Both the position numbers and the translations under genes were made by a program. A stretch of 11,941 nt of DNA from Oscillospiraceae bacterium UBA6409 (GTDB lineage: Bacteria > Bacillota > Clostridia > Oscillospirales > Oscillospiraceae). Location of the stretch: the NCBI GenBank assembly GCA_002438575.1, contig DJPP01000079.1, positions 1-11,941 on the forward strand. Reading direction: 5' to 3'. Shown in pieces: positions 1 to 5,909 of the stretch. The notes below the pieces were generated by a model. It was not told where the DNA came from. It did not search any database and saw nothing but the letters and a program-made list of their open reading frames with translations. Every line of letters starts with the position of its first letter. Positions within the stretch are counted from its first letter, which is position 1.

Positions 1-522
1 CACACCCTCCGGCGCGGTGACGGCCACCTCCCAGCTGTCCAGCAGCGCCGCGAAATCCTCCGCCGCGTAATCCTGGGTCACGGCGTCCTCCACTATGACG
101 GTGGCGGGGAAATCCACCATTCCGTCCGCCGGGATCAGCTCCGAGCGATACCCCACCGGCTCGGTGTGATCCCCGATAGACGGCGTCGCGGCCGTGAATA
201 CATGGTATTCCCGACCATTCTCGGCGGTATAGTAGGTCTGGCAGGCCGCCAGATAGGCATCCATGACCGGATCGGTCTCAACGGCCGGATCGGCCGCGCC
301 GTCCGGGCTCTCCGGCTCCGTTTCGGCGGCCGGCCATAGCCAGACCGCCAAGCCGGCGGCCAGCGCCGCGGCAAGGCACGCCGCCAGCAGGCGCAGGCGG
401 CGCCTGCCGGCGCGGGGCATGGTCATGGCGGTGCGCTCTGTCAGGGTGGCGGTGCAGCGGGGACAGAAGGAGGCCTCCGCCGGCAGTGGTGCGCCGCAGT
501 GCGGGCAAGTCTTTTTCTCCAT
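1..522 (-). CDS. Zinc-ribbon, single-pass membrane protein (partial, C-terminus off the left edge)
   Basis: The first 174 residues are visible; the gene continues past base 1. The N-terminus is a zinc ribbon with two CPxC knuckles (CPHC at residues 6-9, CPRC at 20-23). An Arg-rich stretch (about 37-44) follows, then one hydrophobic segment (about 43-63), then an acidic Pro/Glu/Asp linker and a region with no motif I recognise. This predicts a cytoplasmic zinc ribbon, one membrane pass and an outside domain. Its ATG (522-520) shares one base with the TGA of the upstream kinase gene (TGATG), so the two are probably translationally coupled, and the protein is a plausible substrate or partner of the kinase. 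That role is inference. Zinc-ribbon membrane proteins beside kinases are common in Clostridia, but I cannot name this family. Confidence 0.85.
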   Translation of the reverse strand, partial: MEKKTCPHCGAPLPAEASFCPRCTATLTERTAMTMPRAGRRRLRLLAACLAAALAAGLAVWLWPAAETEPESPDGAADPAVETDPVMDAYLAACQTYYTAENGREYHVFTAATPSIGDHTEPVGYRSELIPADGMVDFPATVIVEDAVTQDYAAEDFAALLDSWEVAVTAPEGV

Positions 523-1220
523 CACAGCGCCTCCCGCAGCTCGCGCACCGTCCGGTAGCGCCGGTCCGGGTTGGTCATGGTGCAGCGCTGTACCACGCGG
601 CCCGCATGGCCCGGCGCCAACCTTGCGGAGGGGTGCCGGCCGGTGAGCATCACATTCAGCAGCACGCCCAGGGAATAGATGTCGGCGCGGCCGTCGGTCT
701 GGGACAGGCCGAACTGCTCCGGGGCGGCATAGCCGGTGGTGCCCAGCACCACCGTGTCGGCAGCGCCGTCGGGCTTGATGATGCGGCTGGCGTCAAAGTC
801 GATGAGCACCGCCTGATCGCCCCGCAGGATCACGTTGCTGTCCTTCACATCCCGGTGCACCGCACCCAGGGAGTGGAGCACCCACAGCGCGGCGCACAGA
901 TCTTCCGTCACCCGGCGGGCCTCCGGCCAGGAGAGCACGCCGCCCTCCAGCAGAAACGTCAGCGTATCCCCCTGGACGTACTCCTCCAGCACGGCCACCT
1001 GGCCGTCCCGGGCCACCGTCTCCTCGATACGGGGCAGGTGGGGGCAATCCACCGTCAGCAGGCGACGGTAGACATCGTCGCTGCCGGAGAACCGGCGGAA
1101 TATGTAGCGCTTGCCCGTCTCCCGGTGGCGCAGCAGCGTCACGGTGCCCCGGGCGCCGCGCTTCAGCAGGCGCACCGGCTCAAAATACGTCTCTATATCG
1201 CGCAGAAATGCATCGTACAC
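522..1220 (-). CDS. Ser/Thr protein kinase (Hanks type), compact N-lobe
   Basis: About 232 residues from the chosen GTG, a bare kinase domain with no membrane segment or PASTA repeats. Numbered from that GTG: HRD at 122-124 with catalytic Asp124 and Asn129; metal-binding DFD at 141-143 instead of DFG; APE at 166-168, followed by the DIYSLG helix-F motif. The beta-3 Lys position appears to be Arg42 (context FRRF), the Gly-rich loop is short, and the C-helix region is very small. The frame opens further upstream at an ATG at 1289, giving 255 residues. I prefer GTG 1220 because AGAGGAGAGG (1236-1227) sits just before it with good spacing. ATG 1289 lies only a few bases after the predicted transcription start and has no Shine-Dalgarno. 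The gene is divergent from the XRE regulator and coupled to the zinc-ribbon gene. The kinase call is firm; activity and target are unknown. Confidence 0.92.
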   Translation of the reverse strand: MYDAFLRDIETYFEPVRLLKRGARGTVTLLRHRETGKRYIFRRFSGSDDVYRRLLTVDCPHLPRIEETVARDGQVAVLEEYVQGDTLTFLLEGGVLSWPEARRVTEDLCAALWVLHSLGAVHRDVKDSNVILRGDQAVLIDFDASRIIKPDGAADTVVLGTTGYAAPEQFGLSQTDGRADIYSLGVLLNVMLTGRHPSARLAPGHAGRVVQRCTMTNPDRRYRTVRELREAL

Positions 1221-1273
1221 GGCGGTCCTCTCCTCTATCGGCAGCTTTTTCGAAAAGGTATGCAGCCAGCATA

Positions 1274-1305
1274 TTGTTTTTTGTCTCATTTTTCTCTATT
1301 ATAAT
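1274..1305 (+). promoter_or_regulatory. Promoter of the XRE regulator, overlapping the divergent kinase promoter
   Basis: TTGTTT (1274-1279) and TATTAT (1297-1302) are separated by 17 bases; TATAAT also reads at 1300-1305. The near-palindromic core ATTATAAT serves as -10 region in both directions, so polymerase binding on the two sides should be mutually exclusive. Confidence 0.55.
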
Positions 1306-1329
1306 ACAGAAATCAGCACTCTATGTAAA
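1297..1329 (-). promoter_or_regulatory. Promoter of the kinase/zinc-ribbon operon, overlapping the divergent promoter
   Basis: On the minus strand, TTTACA (1329-1324) and TATTAT (1306-1301) are 17 bases apart; a perfect TATAAT (1303-1298) overlaps the second element. Transcription would start near 1294, giving a leader of about 70 bases to the GTG at 1220. Confidence 0.6.
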
Positions 1330-1344
1330 GGCGGTAGACGCAGA

Positions 1345-1770
1345 ATGACCGAAAAAAGCACCGACCAGCTCCAGCAGGAATTGATGAGCAGCAACAATCT
1401 GGACCGCTTTCTGTCGGAGAACAATGAAAACTTCCGGGACACACCGTTACAGCTGACGCTGCAGCGGCTCTATACCACCACCGGCCTCTCCAAGGCCGCG
1501 CTGGCCAAGCAGTCCGGCATCAGCGAGGTATATCTGCACCAGCTGTTCTCCGGCTGCCGCTTCCCCTCCCGCAACCGCCTGCTGTGCGTATGCTTCGGCC
1601 TGGGCGCATCGGTGGAGGACGCCCAGGACCTGCTGCGGCAGGCGCGGCACGCGCCGCTGTACACCCGCGACCGGCGGGACGCCATCATTCTCTACGGTCT
1701 GAGCCACAGCATGACCTTGTTCCAGATCAACGACAAGCTGTTCACCGAAAAGCTGGATACCTTATGCTGA
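1345..1770 (+). CDS. XRE-type helix-turn-helix regulator
   Basis: 141 residues. The helix-turn-helix lies at about 48-70 (GLSKAALAKQSGIS, then a recognition helix around VYLHQLFSG), preceded by an Asn-rich N-terminus and followed by a predicted helix with RDRRDAIILYGL (108-119). It has no membrane segment and no recognisable ligand domain. I chose ATG 1345 because it follows AAAGGCGG (1327-1334) and lies a suitable distance from the promoter. The same frame is open back to 1111, but that stretch is antisense to the kinase gene. Divergence from the kinase gene across shared promoter bases suggests it regulates itself and the kinase operon. It could also be a kinase substrate, although neither is shown. 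It has its own terminator. Confidence 0.9.
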   Translation: MTEKSTDQLQQELMSSNNLDRFLSENNENFRDTPLQLTLQRLYTTTGLSKAALAKQSGISEVYLHQLFSGCRFPSRNRLLCVCFGLGASVEDAQDLLRQARHAPLYTRDRRDAIILYGLSHSMTLFQINDKLFTEKLDTLC

Positions 1771-1788
1771 TACCGACAGGGGGATACG

Positions 1789-1827
1789 ACACGGGAAGCA
1801 CCCGCAAGGGTGCTTCCCGTGTTTTCA
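1789..1827 (+). terminator. Intrinsic terminator of the XRE regulator gene
   Basis: Perfect 15-bp stem (1789-1803 with 1808-1822), GCAA tetraloop (GNRA type), followed by a short TTTT. In the opposite direction the stem follows the stop codon of the convergent gene, but there is no T-tract on that side, so it probably stops only the plus-strand transcript well. Confidence 0.85.
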
Positions 1828-2259
1828 GTCCGGCAGACGGCCCTCCGCCAGCAGCCAGGCGCCGGCGGCCAGCAGCAGATCCTCCGGCGGCAGCCGTCCC
1901 CAGCGCAGGGGCAGGGGGATCTCCTGGGGCTCGATGGCCGCGCCGTTCACCGCCGTCAGCCGCCGCTGCACACACAGCACCGGACGGGGCGTCAGGCCGG
2001 ACAGCGTCAGGCTGCACCGGGGCGACAGGCCGCAGCCCACCACCTGCTGCGCCCGCAGAGGCGCGGCGGTGCTCTCCTGGGGCAGCAGCACCGTGCGGCA
2101 CAGCGGCGCGCGGCCCAGTGCCGCCAGCCGCGCCGCGCCGGGCCGGTCCAGCACCAGCAATCCCCAGCACCGACGCAGCAGCACCGCCTCGTCCACCGGC
2201 GGTACGGACGGCGGCAGCCAGCGCCCCAGTCCGCCGCGAAAAAATGCCATATCGACCAT
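1825..2259 (-). CDS. Hypothetical protein, 144 residues
   Basis: I do not recognise this protein. It begins at ATG 2259, 8 bases after a strong GGGAGGTG (2275-2268), which supports both the frame and the start; a second in-frame ATG is four codons in. The product is rich in Leu, Arg, Ala and Pro, has no continuous membrane segment or signal peptide, and carries several scattered Cys (Cys31, Cys54 and others) without a metal-binding spacing. A central region of alternating hydrophobic and polar residues suggests a small globular beta-rich cytoplasmic protein. It converges on the XRE regulator, with its stop codon just beyond the terminator stem. I see no clear promoter upstream. Other frames here are also open because of GC content, but only this one has a ribosome-binding site. 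Confidence 0.65.
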   Translation of the reverse strand: MVDMAFFRGGLGRWLPPSVPPVDEAVLLRRCWGLLVLDRPGAARLAALGRAPLCRTVLLPQESTAAPLRAQQVVGCGLSPRCSLTLSGLTPRPVLCVQRRLTAVNGAAIEPQEIPLPLRWGRLPPEDLLLAAGAWLLAEGRLPD

Positions 2260-2346
2260 GAACGTCTCACCTCCCGCATAGTCTGCCGCGCTTTGCGCCG
2301 TCTTATGCCCCGGCGGAAATTTCCCCTGTCCTTTTCGCGCCGGGTG

Positions 2347-2355
2347 TGCTATACT
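2347..2355 (+). promoter_or_regulatory. Extended -10 promoter for the DUF5662 gene
   Basis: TGC followed by TATACT (2350-2355) is an extended -10 element. The -35 position (about 2327-2332) is poor, as extended -10 promoters allow. The leader would be about 25 bases and contains the AGGAGGTG ribosome-binding site. Confidence 0.55.
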
Positions 2356-2385
2356 GTCAGGTAGCTTATTTCAGGAGGTGCCGCC

Positions 2386-2946
2386 ATGCCATTCCGCGCG
2401 CATTTACATACCGTCAACCGCCACCGGCGTCTGGTGCAGCACTATTGCTTCAAGCTGGACCTGGTGTGGCAGGGCCTGACCCACGACCTGAGCAAATACA
2501 GTCCCACGGAGTTCTGGCGGGGTGTGAAATACTACCAGGGCTGGCGCAGTCCCAACGACCAGGAGCGCCTGGAAAACGGCGTGAGTCTGGCGTGGCTGCA
2601 CCACAAGGGGCGGAACCGCCACCACTTCGAGTACTGGATCGACTACTGCCGCCGGGAGGACGGGACCATCTATATCGGCGGGTGCAAAATGCCGAAAAAA
2701 TACGTGGCGGAGATGTTCTGCGACCGGATCGCCGCCTGCCGGGTCTATCAGGGCGACGCATATACGGATGCCTCCCCCTATGACTACTACCAGCGGAGCA
2801 AGGACCTGCGGCGGACGGACGCCAGCCGCTTCATGCATCCGGAGACGGCGGCGCTGCTGGATCGCTGGCTCCTGCTGCTGAAGGAACAGGGCGAGGAGGC
2901 CGCCTTTGCCGCCATCCGCGCCGAGTTGGCGGACAGCGCCTATTGA
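2386..2946 (+). CDS. DUF5662 family protein, HD-hydrolase-like
   Basis: 186 residues, full length for this family of uncharacterised Bacillota proteins, recognised by HDLSKYSPTEFW (33-44), YYQG, WLHHKGRNRHHFEYW (70-84) and a C-terminal AYTDASPYDYY segment. No signal peptide or membrane span. The pattern of early His (13, 19), His33-Asp34 followed by Lys37, a His cluster (72, 73, 79, 80) and Asp113 resembles the H...HD...D metal ligands of HD-domain phosphohydrolases, where the core often reads HDIGK. That functional link is inference, as the family is not characterised to my knowledge. ATG 2386 follows AGGAGGTG at ideal distance. It has its own promoter and is probably monocistronic, although no terminator is visible before the next promoter at about 3003. 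Confidence 0.9.
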   Translation: MPFRAHLHTVNRHRRLVQHYCFKLDLVWQGLTHDLSKYSPTEFWRGVKYYQGWRSPNDQERLENGVSLAWLHHKGRNRHHFEYWIDYCRREDGTIYIGGCKMPKKYVAEMFCDRIAACRVYQGDAYTDASPYDYYQRSKDLRRTDASRFMHPETAALLDRWLLLLKEQGEEAAFAAIRAELADSAY

Positions 2947-3002
2947 CGGCAGAGCGCAGACGCTTCGTTAAGAAGAAAACAATAGATTTTTGAACATTTC
3001 CC

Positions 3003-3031
3003 TTGCTTTCCATCACCATTTGTTTTACAAT
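3003..3031 (+). promoter_or_regulatory. Promoter of the radical SAM gene
   Basis: TTGCTT (3003-3008), a 17-base spacer and TACAAT (3026-3031) in a notably AT-rich gap. The start would be near 3038, leaving a leader of about 29 bases. Confidence 0.6.
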
Positions 3032-3066
3032 GTTTTGGTACATTTTTATGTGAGGTTGTCAACAAC

Positions 3067-3954
3067 ATGGCCCATCCCTATAAAACGCGGGAAGGCGGCG
3101 CCACCGTGACGGTGTTCGTACCCTACGACTGCCAGAACAACTGCCCCTTCTGCATCAACAAAAAAGAATATGCGGACTGCTCCGGCTTCAGCCTGAAGAA
3201 GATACTGGAGAGCATCCGAGTGATGGACGGCATCACGCCCCGGTGTGATTTTGTGTTCACCGGCGGCGAGCCGCTGGCCGACCTGAATGCCCTGCAGCAG
3301 ATGCTGGACGCCATCCCCGCCACCCACAAGATCTATATCAACACCACCTTCCCCGCCCAGGCCCACACCTCCTTCGAGGAAATGCTGGCCTTTACGGAGA
3401 GGAACAAGGATAAGATCACCTGCATGAACATCTCCCGCCACCTGCAGCACTATGTGGAGGAGAGCCCTGACGAGGTACTGGGGAAGATCGCCTGCCCCAC
3501 GCGGATCAACTGCGTGCTGTACAAGAACTATCCCGCGGCGAAGCTGGTGGACTATGTGGAGCGTTTCCTGCCCTACCGCATCCCCATCCAGTTCCGGTAC
3601 GACTACACCGAGACGACGCCGGAGAACCTGTACGAAGAGGAGCACGACAAGATATTGCAGGACCTGAAGCGCCTGTTCACCTACAAGGGACTGGACGGCT
3701 GCCGGATGCGGAACGGCTTCCACTTCGAGTACAAGGGGCTGCACATGACGTACCACAAGACGCTGCCCTACTCCACCATCGAGGAGAAGGGGCCGGACGG
3801 CGTGATCTACGACATTCTGTACGACATCCTTATCAAGCAGAACGGCGAGATACACAGCGACTGGACGGGCGTGAAGATGGACGTGGACGCCTACCGCAAT
3901 GTGGTGTTCGAGCCCTACGACCTGAAGGTGCTGAACGGGACCATCGACTTTTGA
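3067..3954 (+). CDS. Radical SAM enzyme of unknown substrate
   Basis: 295 residues. The 4Fe-4S/AdoMet motif is Cx3Cx2C at Cys22, Cys26 and Cys29 (CQNNCPFC), followed by the GGEPL motif at 66-70 that contacts the AdoMet amino group and RIN at 146-148, similar to the Arg-x-Asn of MoaA-type enzymes. Other cysteines (38, 60, 119, 143, 149, 212) are scattered, with no SPASM or twitch cluster pattern at the C-terminus, so it seems to bind one cluster. The C-terminal third is rich in Tyr, Asp and His. The ATG has a modest ribosome-binding site (GAGGT, 3052-3056). It stands alone between its own promoter and terminator, with no peptide precursor or partner enzyme beside it, so the substrate cannot be inferred. 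The call to the superfamily is secure. Confidence 0.93.
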   Translation: MAHPYKTREGGATVTVFVPYDCQNNCPFCINKKEYADCSGFSLKKILESIRVMDGITPRCDFVFTGGEPLADLNALQQMLDAIPATHKIYINTTFPAQAHTSFEEMLAFTERNKDKITCMNISRHLQHYVEESPDEVLGKIACPTRINCVLYKNYPAAKLVDYVERFLPYRIPIQFRYDYTETTPENLYEEEHDKILQDLKRLFTYKGLDGCRMRNGFHFEYKGLHMTYHKTLPYSTIEEKGPDGVIYDILYDILIKQNGEIHSDWTGVKMDVDAYRNVVFEPYDLKVLNGTIDF

Positions 3955-3984
3955 AAAAGAGACCGCTTTGCGGTCTCTTTTTTT
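3954..3984 (+). terminator. Intrinsic terminator after the radical SAM gene
   Basis: The stem 3954-3966 pairs with 3970-3982 (core AGAGACCGC/GCGGTCTCT, TTT loop) and is followed by a T-run. The A-run on the other side means it could work in both directions. It begins at the last base of the stop codon. Confidence 0.92.
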
Positions 3985-4065
3985 CGGAACCTGCGGCGGA
4001 GGCACTCCGTCATAGGTAGTGAAAGCCTTGGCGGAAAATAAATGGCTTGTTTGTATTTACCCCCT

Positions 4066-4093
4066 TTTACTTCCGCGCGGTTTGTATTATAAT
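4066..4093 (+). promoter_or_regulatory. Promoter of the O-acylation operon
   Basis: Perfect TATAAT (4088-4093) with TTTACT (4066-4071) 16 bases upstream. The transcript would start near 4100 and have a leader of about 64 bases that holds a hairpin. The region 3985-4065 shows nothing else that I can support. Confidence 0.7.
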
Positions 4094-4103
4094 GAGATAT
4101 TGA

Positions 4104-4124
4104 GCCGGTATCTTGCGTACCGGC
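4104..4124 (+). promoter_or_regulatory. Leader hairpin upstream of the operon
   Basis: GCCGGTA (4104-4110) and TACCGGC (4118-4124) form a perfect 7-bp stem with a 7-base loop TCTTGCG, at the very start of the predicted transcript. No T-tract follows, so it is not a terminator. It could stabilise the 5' end or bind a protein, or be chance. No known riboswitch class is recognised. Confidence 0.35.
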
Positions 4125-4163
4125 GGGCAAAACAGTCTTGAGTGAATGATAAGGAGCAATTCT

Positions 4164-4613
4164 ATGAAACGTTTTATGACCCTGCTGCTGGCCATGCTGA
4201 TGGTCCTGTCCCTGGCCGCCTGCGGCGACAAGTCCTCCGCCACGGTGGATGCCGAGGGGCTGGGCAAGGCGCTGGCCGAGCGCGTACAGTTTGACAGCAC
4301 CATGAGCGCTATCGACGCCGGAGACTATCTGGAGCTGCCCGAGGGCAGCAGCGCTGCCGCCTATATGTCTGACGGCAGCACCATGGAGGAGATCTTTGTA
4401 GTGTCCTGCAAGGATAAGACGGACGCATCGGCGGCGAAGATCGCCATGCAGGAGCTGCTGGACAGCCAGACGCAGGAGGCCGGGCGCTACCAGCCCGAGG
4501 AGGCCGAGCGCCTGGGCAGCGCGATTTTCGGCACCTACGGCACCTGCGTGGTGCTGTGCGTCACCTCTGACACGGATACCGCCAACGCGGTCATCAAGGA
4601 GTATGTGGGATGA
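4164..4613 (+). CDS. DUF4358 lipoprotein
   Basis: 149 residues. A lipoprotein signal peptide (MKRF, then a Leu/Met/Ala-rich core) ends in the lipobox LAAC with lipidated Cys20, so the mature protein should be anchored on the outer face of the membrane. The mature part contains a DUF4358-type domain, a small lipoprotein family I know as a frequent neighbour of DHHW and MBOAT genes in Clostridia. Its biochemical role is not established. ATG 4164 follows AAGGAG (4151-4156) well; an earlier in-frame ATG at 4146 has no ribosome-binding site and would put charged residues ahead of the signal. The stop overlaps the next start (ATGA), so it is translated together with the first DHHW gene. It likely acts as an accessory of the acylation complex, which is inference from position. 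Confidence 0.87.
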   Translation: MKRFMTLLLAMLMVLSLAACGDKSSATVDAEGLGKALAERVQFDSTMSAIDAGDYLELPEGSSAAAYMSDGSTMEEIFVVSCKDKTDASAAKIAMQELLDSQTQEAGRYQPEEAERLGSAIFGTYGTCVVLCVTSDTDTANAVIKEYVG

Positions 4614-5836
4614 GTCCGCGCTATGAACGGCGGCAGCGGGGCGGAGGCGGCGCGCTGCTGCTTCTGATCGCCGCCGCGGCGCTGGTGGTGGCGGTGCTGG
4701 CCATCTTCACCGATGTGTTCAGCGGCAAAAAGGCGCCGGACAAGGATACAGACAGCCCTGCCATCACCCAGCCCACGGACGGCGAGCCTGACGGGACCGG
4801 CGATGCGGACAATACCGCGAAGGACACGGAGGGCGATCAGAAGGATGGTCAAAGCGGGAACGGCGATGGGAGCACCGATAAGCCCACGGTGATCACCACG
4901 AAACCGGCAGCCTCCAATGTGATCACCACCGACGCCACGCCCTATCAGTCCGGCGGCGTATACATCGTGGGCAATGCCGGATATGAGATGTACAACTATG
5001 TGGGCTCCCTGGCGGAGAAGTACCAGTCCACGGTCAACGCCGTGGCGGACAGCCTCAGCGGCGTGAGCAATGTCTACGCCATGGCGATCCCCCTGTCCAG
5101 CAGCATCACCCTGCCGGACAGCCTGCTCAGCGACATACCCGGCAGCGACCAGGCACAGGCCGAAAAGGATATTCTGGCGGGAATGGGGCAGAATGTAAAA
5201 ACGGTGCCCCTACATGATGCGCTGAACGCCCACCGGACGGAGTACATCTATTTCCGCACCGACCACCACTGGACGGCGCTGGGCGCCTATTACGCCTATG
5301 TACAGTTCTGCAACGCCAAGGGCATCACGCCTCACGACCTCAGCGACTATGAGGTGAGCCAGTACACGGGCTTTTTGGGCTCGTTCTACAACGACGGCGG
5401 CAAGCCTCAGGCCATGGCGGATGATCCGGACACGGTGAACGCCTATCACCCCGTCAGCAGCACCGCCGCTATGAAGTACGGCAGCAGCGAGAACAGTGAA
5501 CTCACCGGCGGCAAGGTGATCTTTGACGAGTCCACCGCCGCGGCCAGCCTGAAATACGGTGCGTTCATCATGGGCGACAACCCCTTCACCGTGATCGAGA
5601 ACCCCGAGGTCAGCAACGGACAGAGCTGCATCGTGGTGAAGGAGTCCTTCGGCAACGCCTTTGTGCCGTTCCTGGTGGACCACTACCAGACGGTGTATGT
5701 GGTGGACTACCGGTATTACAGCGGCAGCGTCAGCGCACTGGCCAAGGCCAAGGGCGTGACGGACGTGCTGTTCGTCAACAACCTGTCCGCCATACGCGGC
5801 AGCTATCAGATGGGTAAGCTGGCCGGCGTAAAGTGA
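4610..5836 (+). CDS. DHHW family protein 1 (AlgJ/AlgX-like), atypical N-terminus
   Basis: 408 residues. A basic N-terminus is followed by one membrane anchor (about 14-34), a long low-complexity Asp/Gly/Thr linker (about 38-105) and an SGNH/AlgX-like catalytic domain outside the cell. The family motif TDHHWT has Asp218, His219, His220 and Trp221. The probable nucleophile is Ser346 in the KESFGN segment, giving a Ser/His/Asp set like that of AlgX and AlgJ, which move acetyl groups on alginate. The FSENENR segment found near the N-terminus of DHHW protein 2 is missing and the linker takes its place. The start codon overlaps the DUF4358 stop by four bases and has AAGGAG in front. It probably passes acyl groups exported by the MBOAT protein onto a glycan. 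An intrinsic terminator follows directly. Confidence 0.88.
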   Translation: MSPRYERRQRGGGGALLLLIAAAALVVAVLAIFTDVFSGKKAPDKDTDSPAITQPTDGEPDGTGDADNTAKDTEGDQKDGQSGNGDGSTDKPTVITTKPAASNVITTDATPYQSGGVYIVGNAGYEMYNYVGSLAEKYQSTVNAVADSLSGVSNVYAMAIPLSSSITLPDSLLSDIPGSDQAQAEKDILAGMGQNVKTVPLHDALNAHRTEYIYFRTDHHWTALGAYYAYVQFCNAKGITPHDLSDYEVSQYTGFLGSFYNDGGKPQAMADDPDTVNAYHPVSSTAAMKYGSSENSELTGGKVIFDESTAAASLKYGAFIMGDNPFTVIENPEVSNGQSCIVVKESFGNAFVPFLVDHYQTVYVVDYRYYSGSVSALAKAKGVTDVLFVNNLSAIRGSYQMGKLAGVK

Positions 5837-5846
5837 CATCTGTTTT

Positions 5847-5880
5847 GAACAGGGCGGGCAAGCCCGCCCTGTTCCTTTTT
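5847..5880 (+). terminator. Intrinsic terminator inside the operon, between DHHW 1 and MBOAT
   Basis: Perfect 12-bp GC-rich stem (5847-5858 with 5863-5874), CAAG loop and CTTTTT tail. No promoter-like sequence is visible between it and the MBOAT start at 5910, so MBOAT and DHHW 2 would depend on readthrough unless a weak promoter was missed. Confidence 0.88.
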
Positions 5881-5909
5881 CTGACTACCCGCAAAGGAGA
5901 GCACATCAC

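Noticed and set aside
486..1304. Long open frame of 272 codons on the plus strand
   Set aside because: It is antisense to the kinase gene, whose motifs are unambiguous, has no ribosome-binding site, and its product is His/Gln/Ala-rich, typical of the reverse complement of GC-rich coding DNA.
1742..2281. Several open frames overlapping the 144-residue hypothetical gene on both strands
   Set aside because: None has a ribosome-binding site; their products are Pro/Arg/Ala-rich low-complexity strings.
3046..4005. Open frame of 319 codons on the minus strand
   Set aside because: It lies opposite the radical SAM gene, spans its terminator, and its product is the Val/His/Leu-rich shadow expected of codon-biased DNA.
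4024..4048. Inverted repeat AAGCC/GGCTT upstream of the operon promoter
   Set aside because: Only 5 bp with a 15-base spacer; expected by chance in this amount of sequence.
5210..5839. Open frame of 209 codons on the minus strand
   Set aside because: Antisense to the DHHW 1 catalytic domain, with no ribosome-binding site and a His/Val-rich shadow composition.
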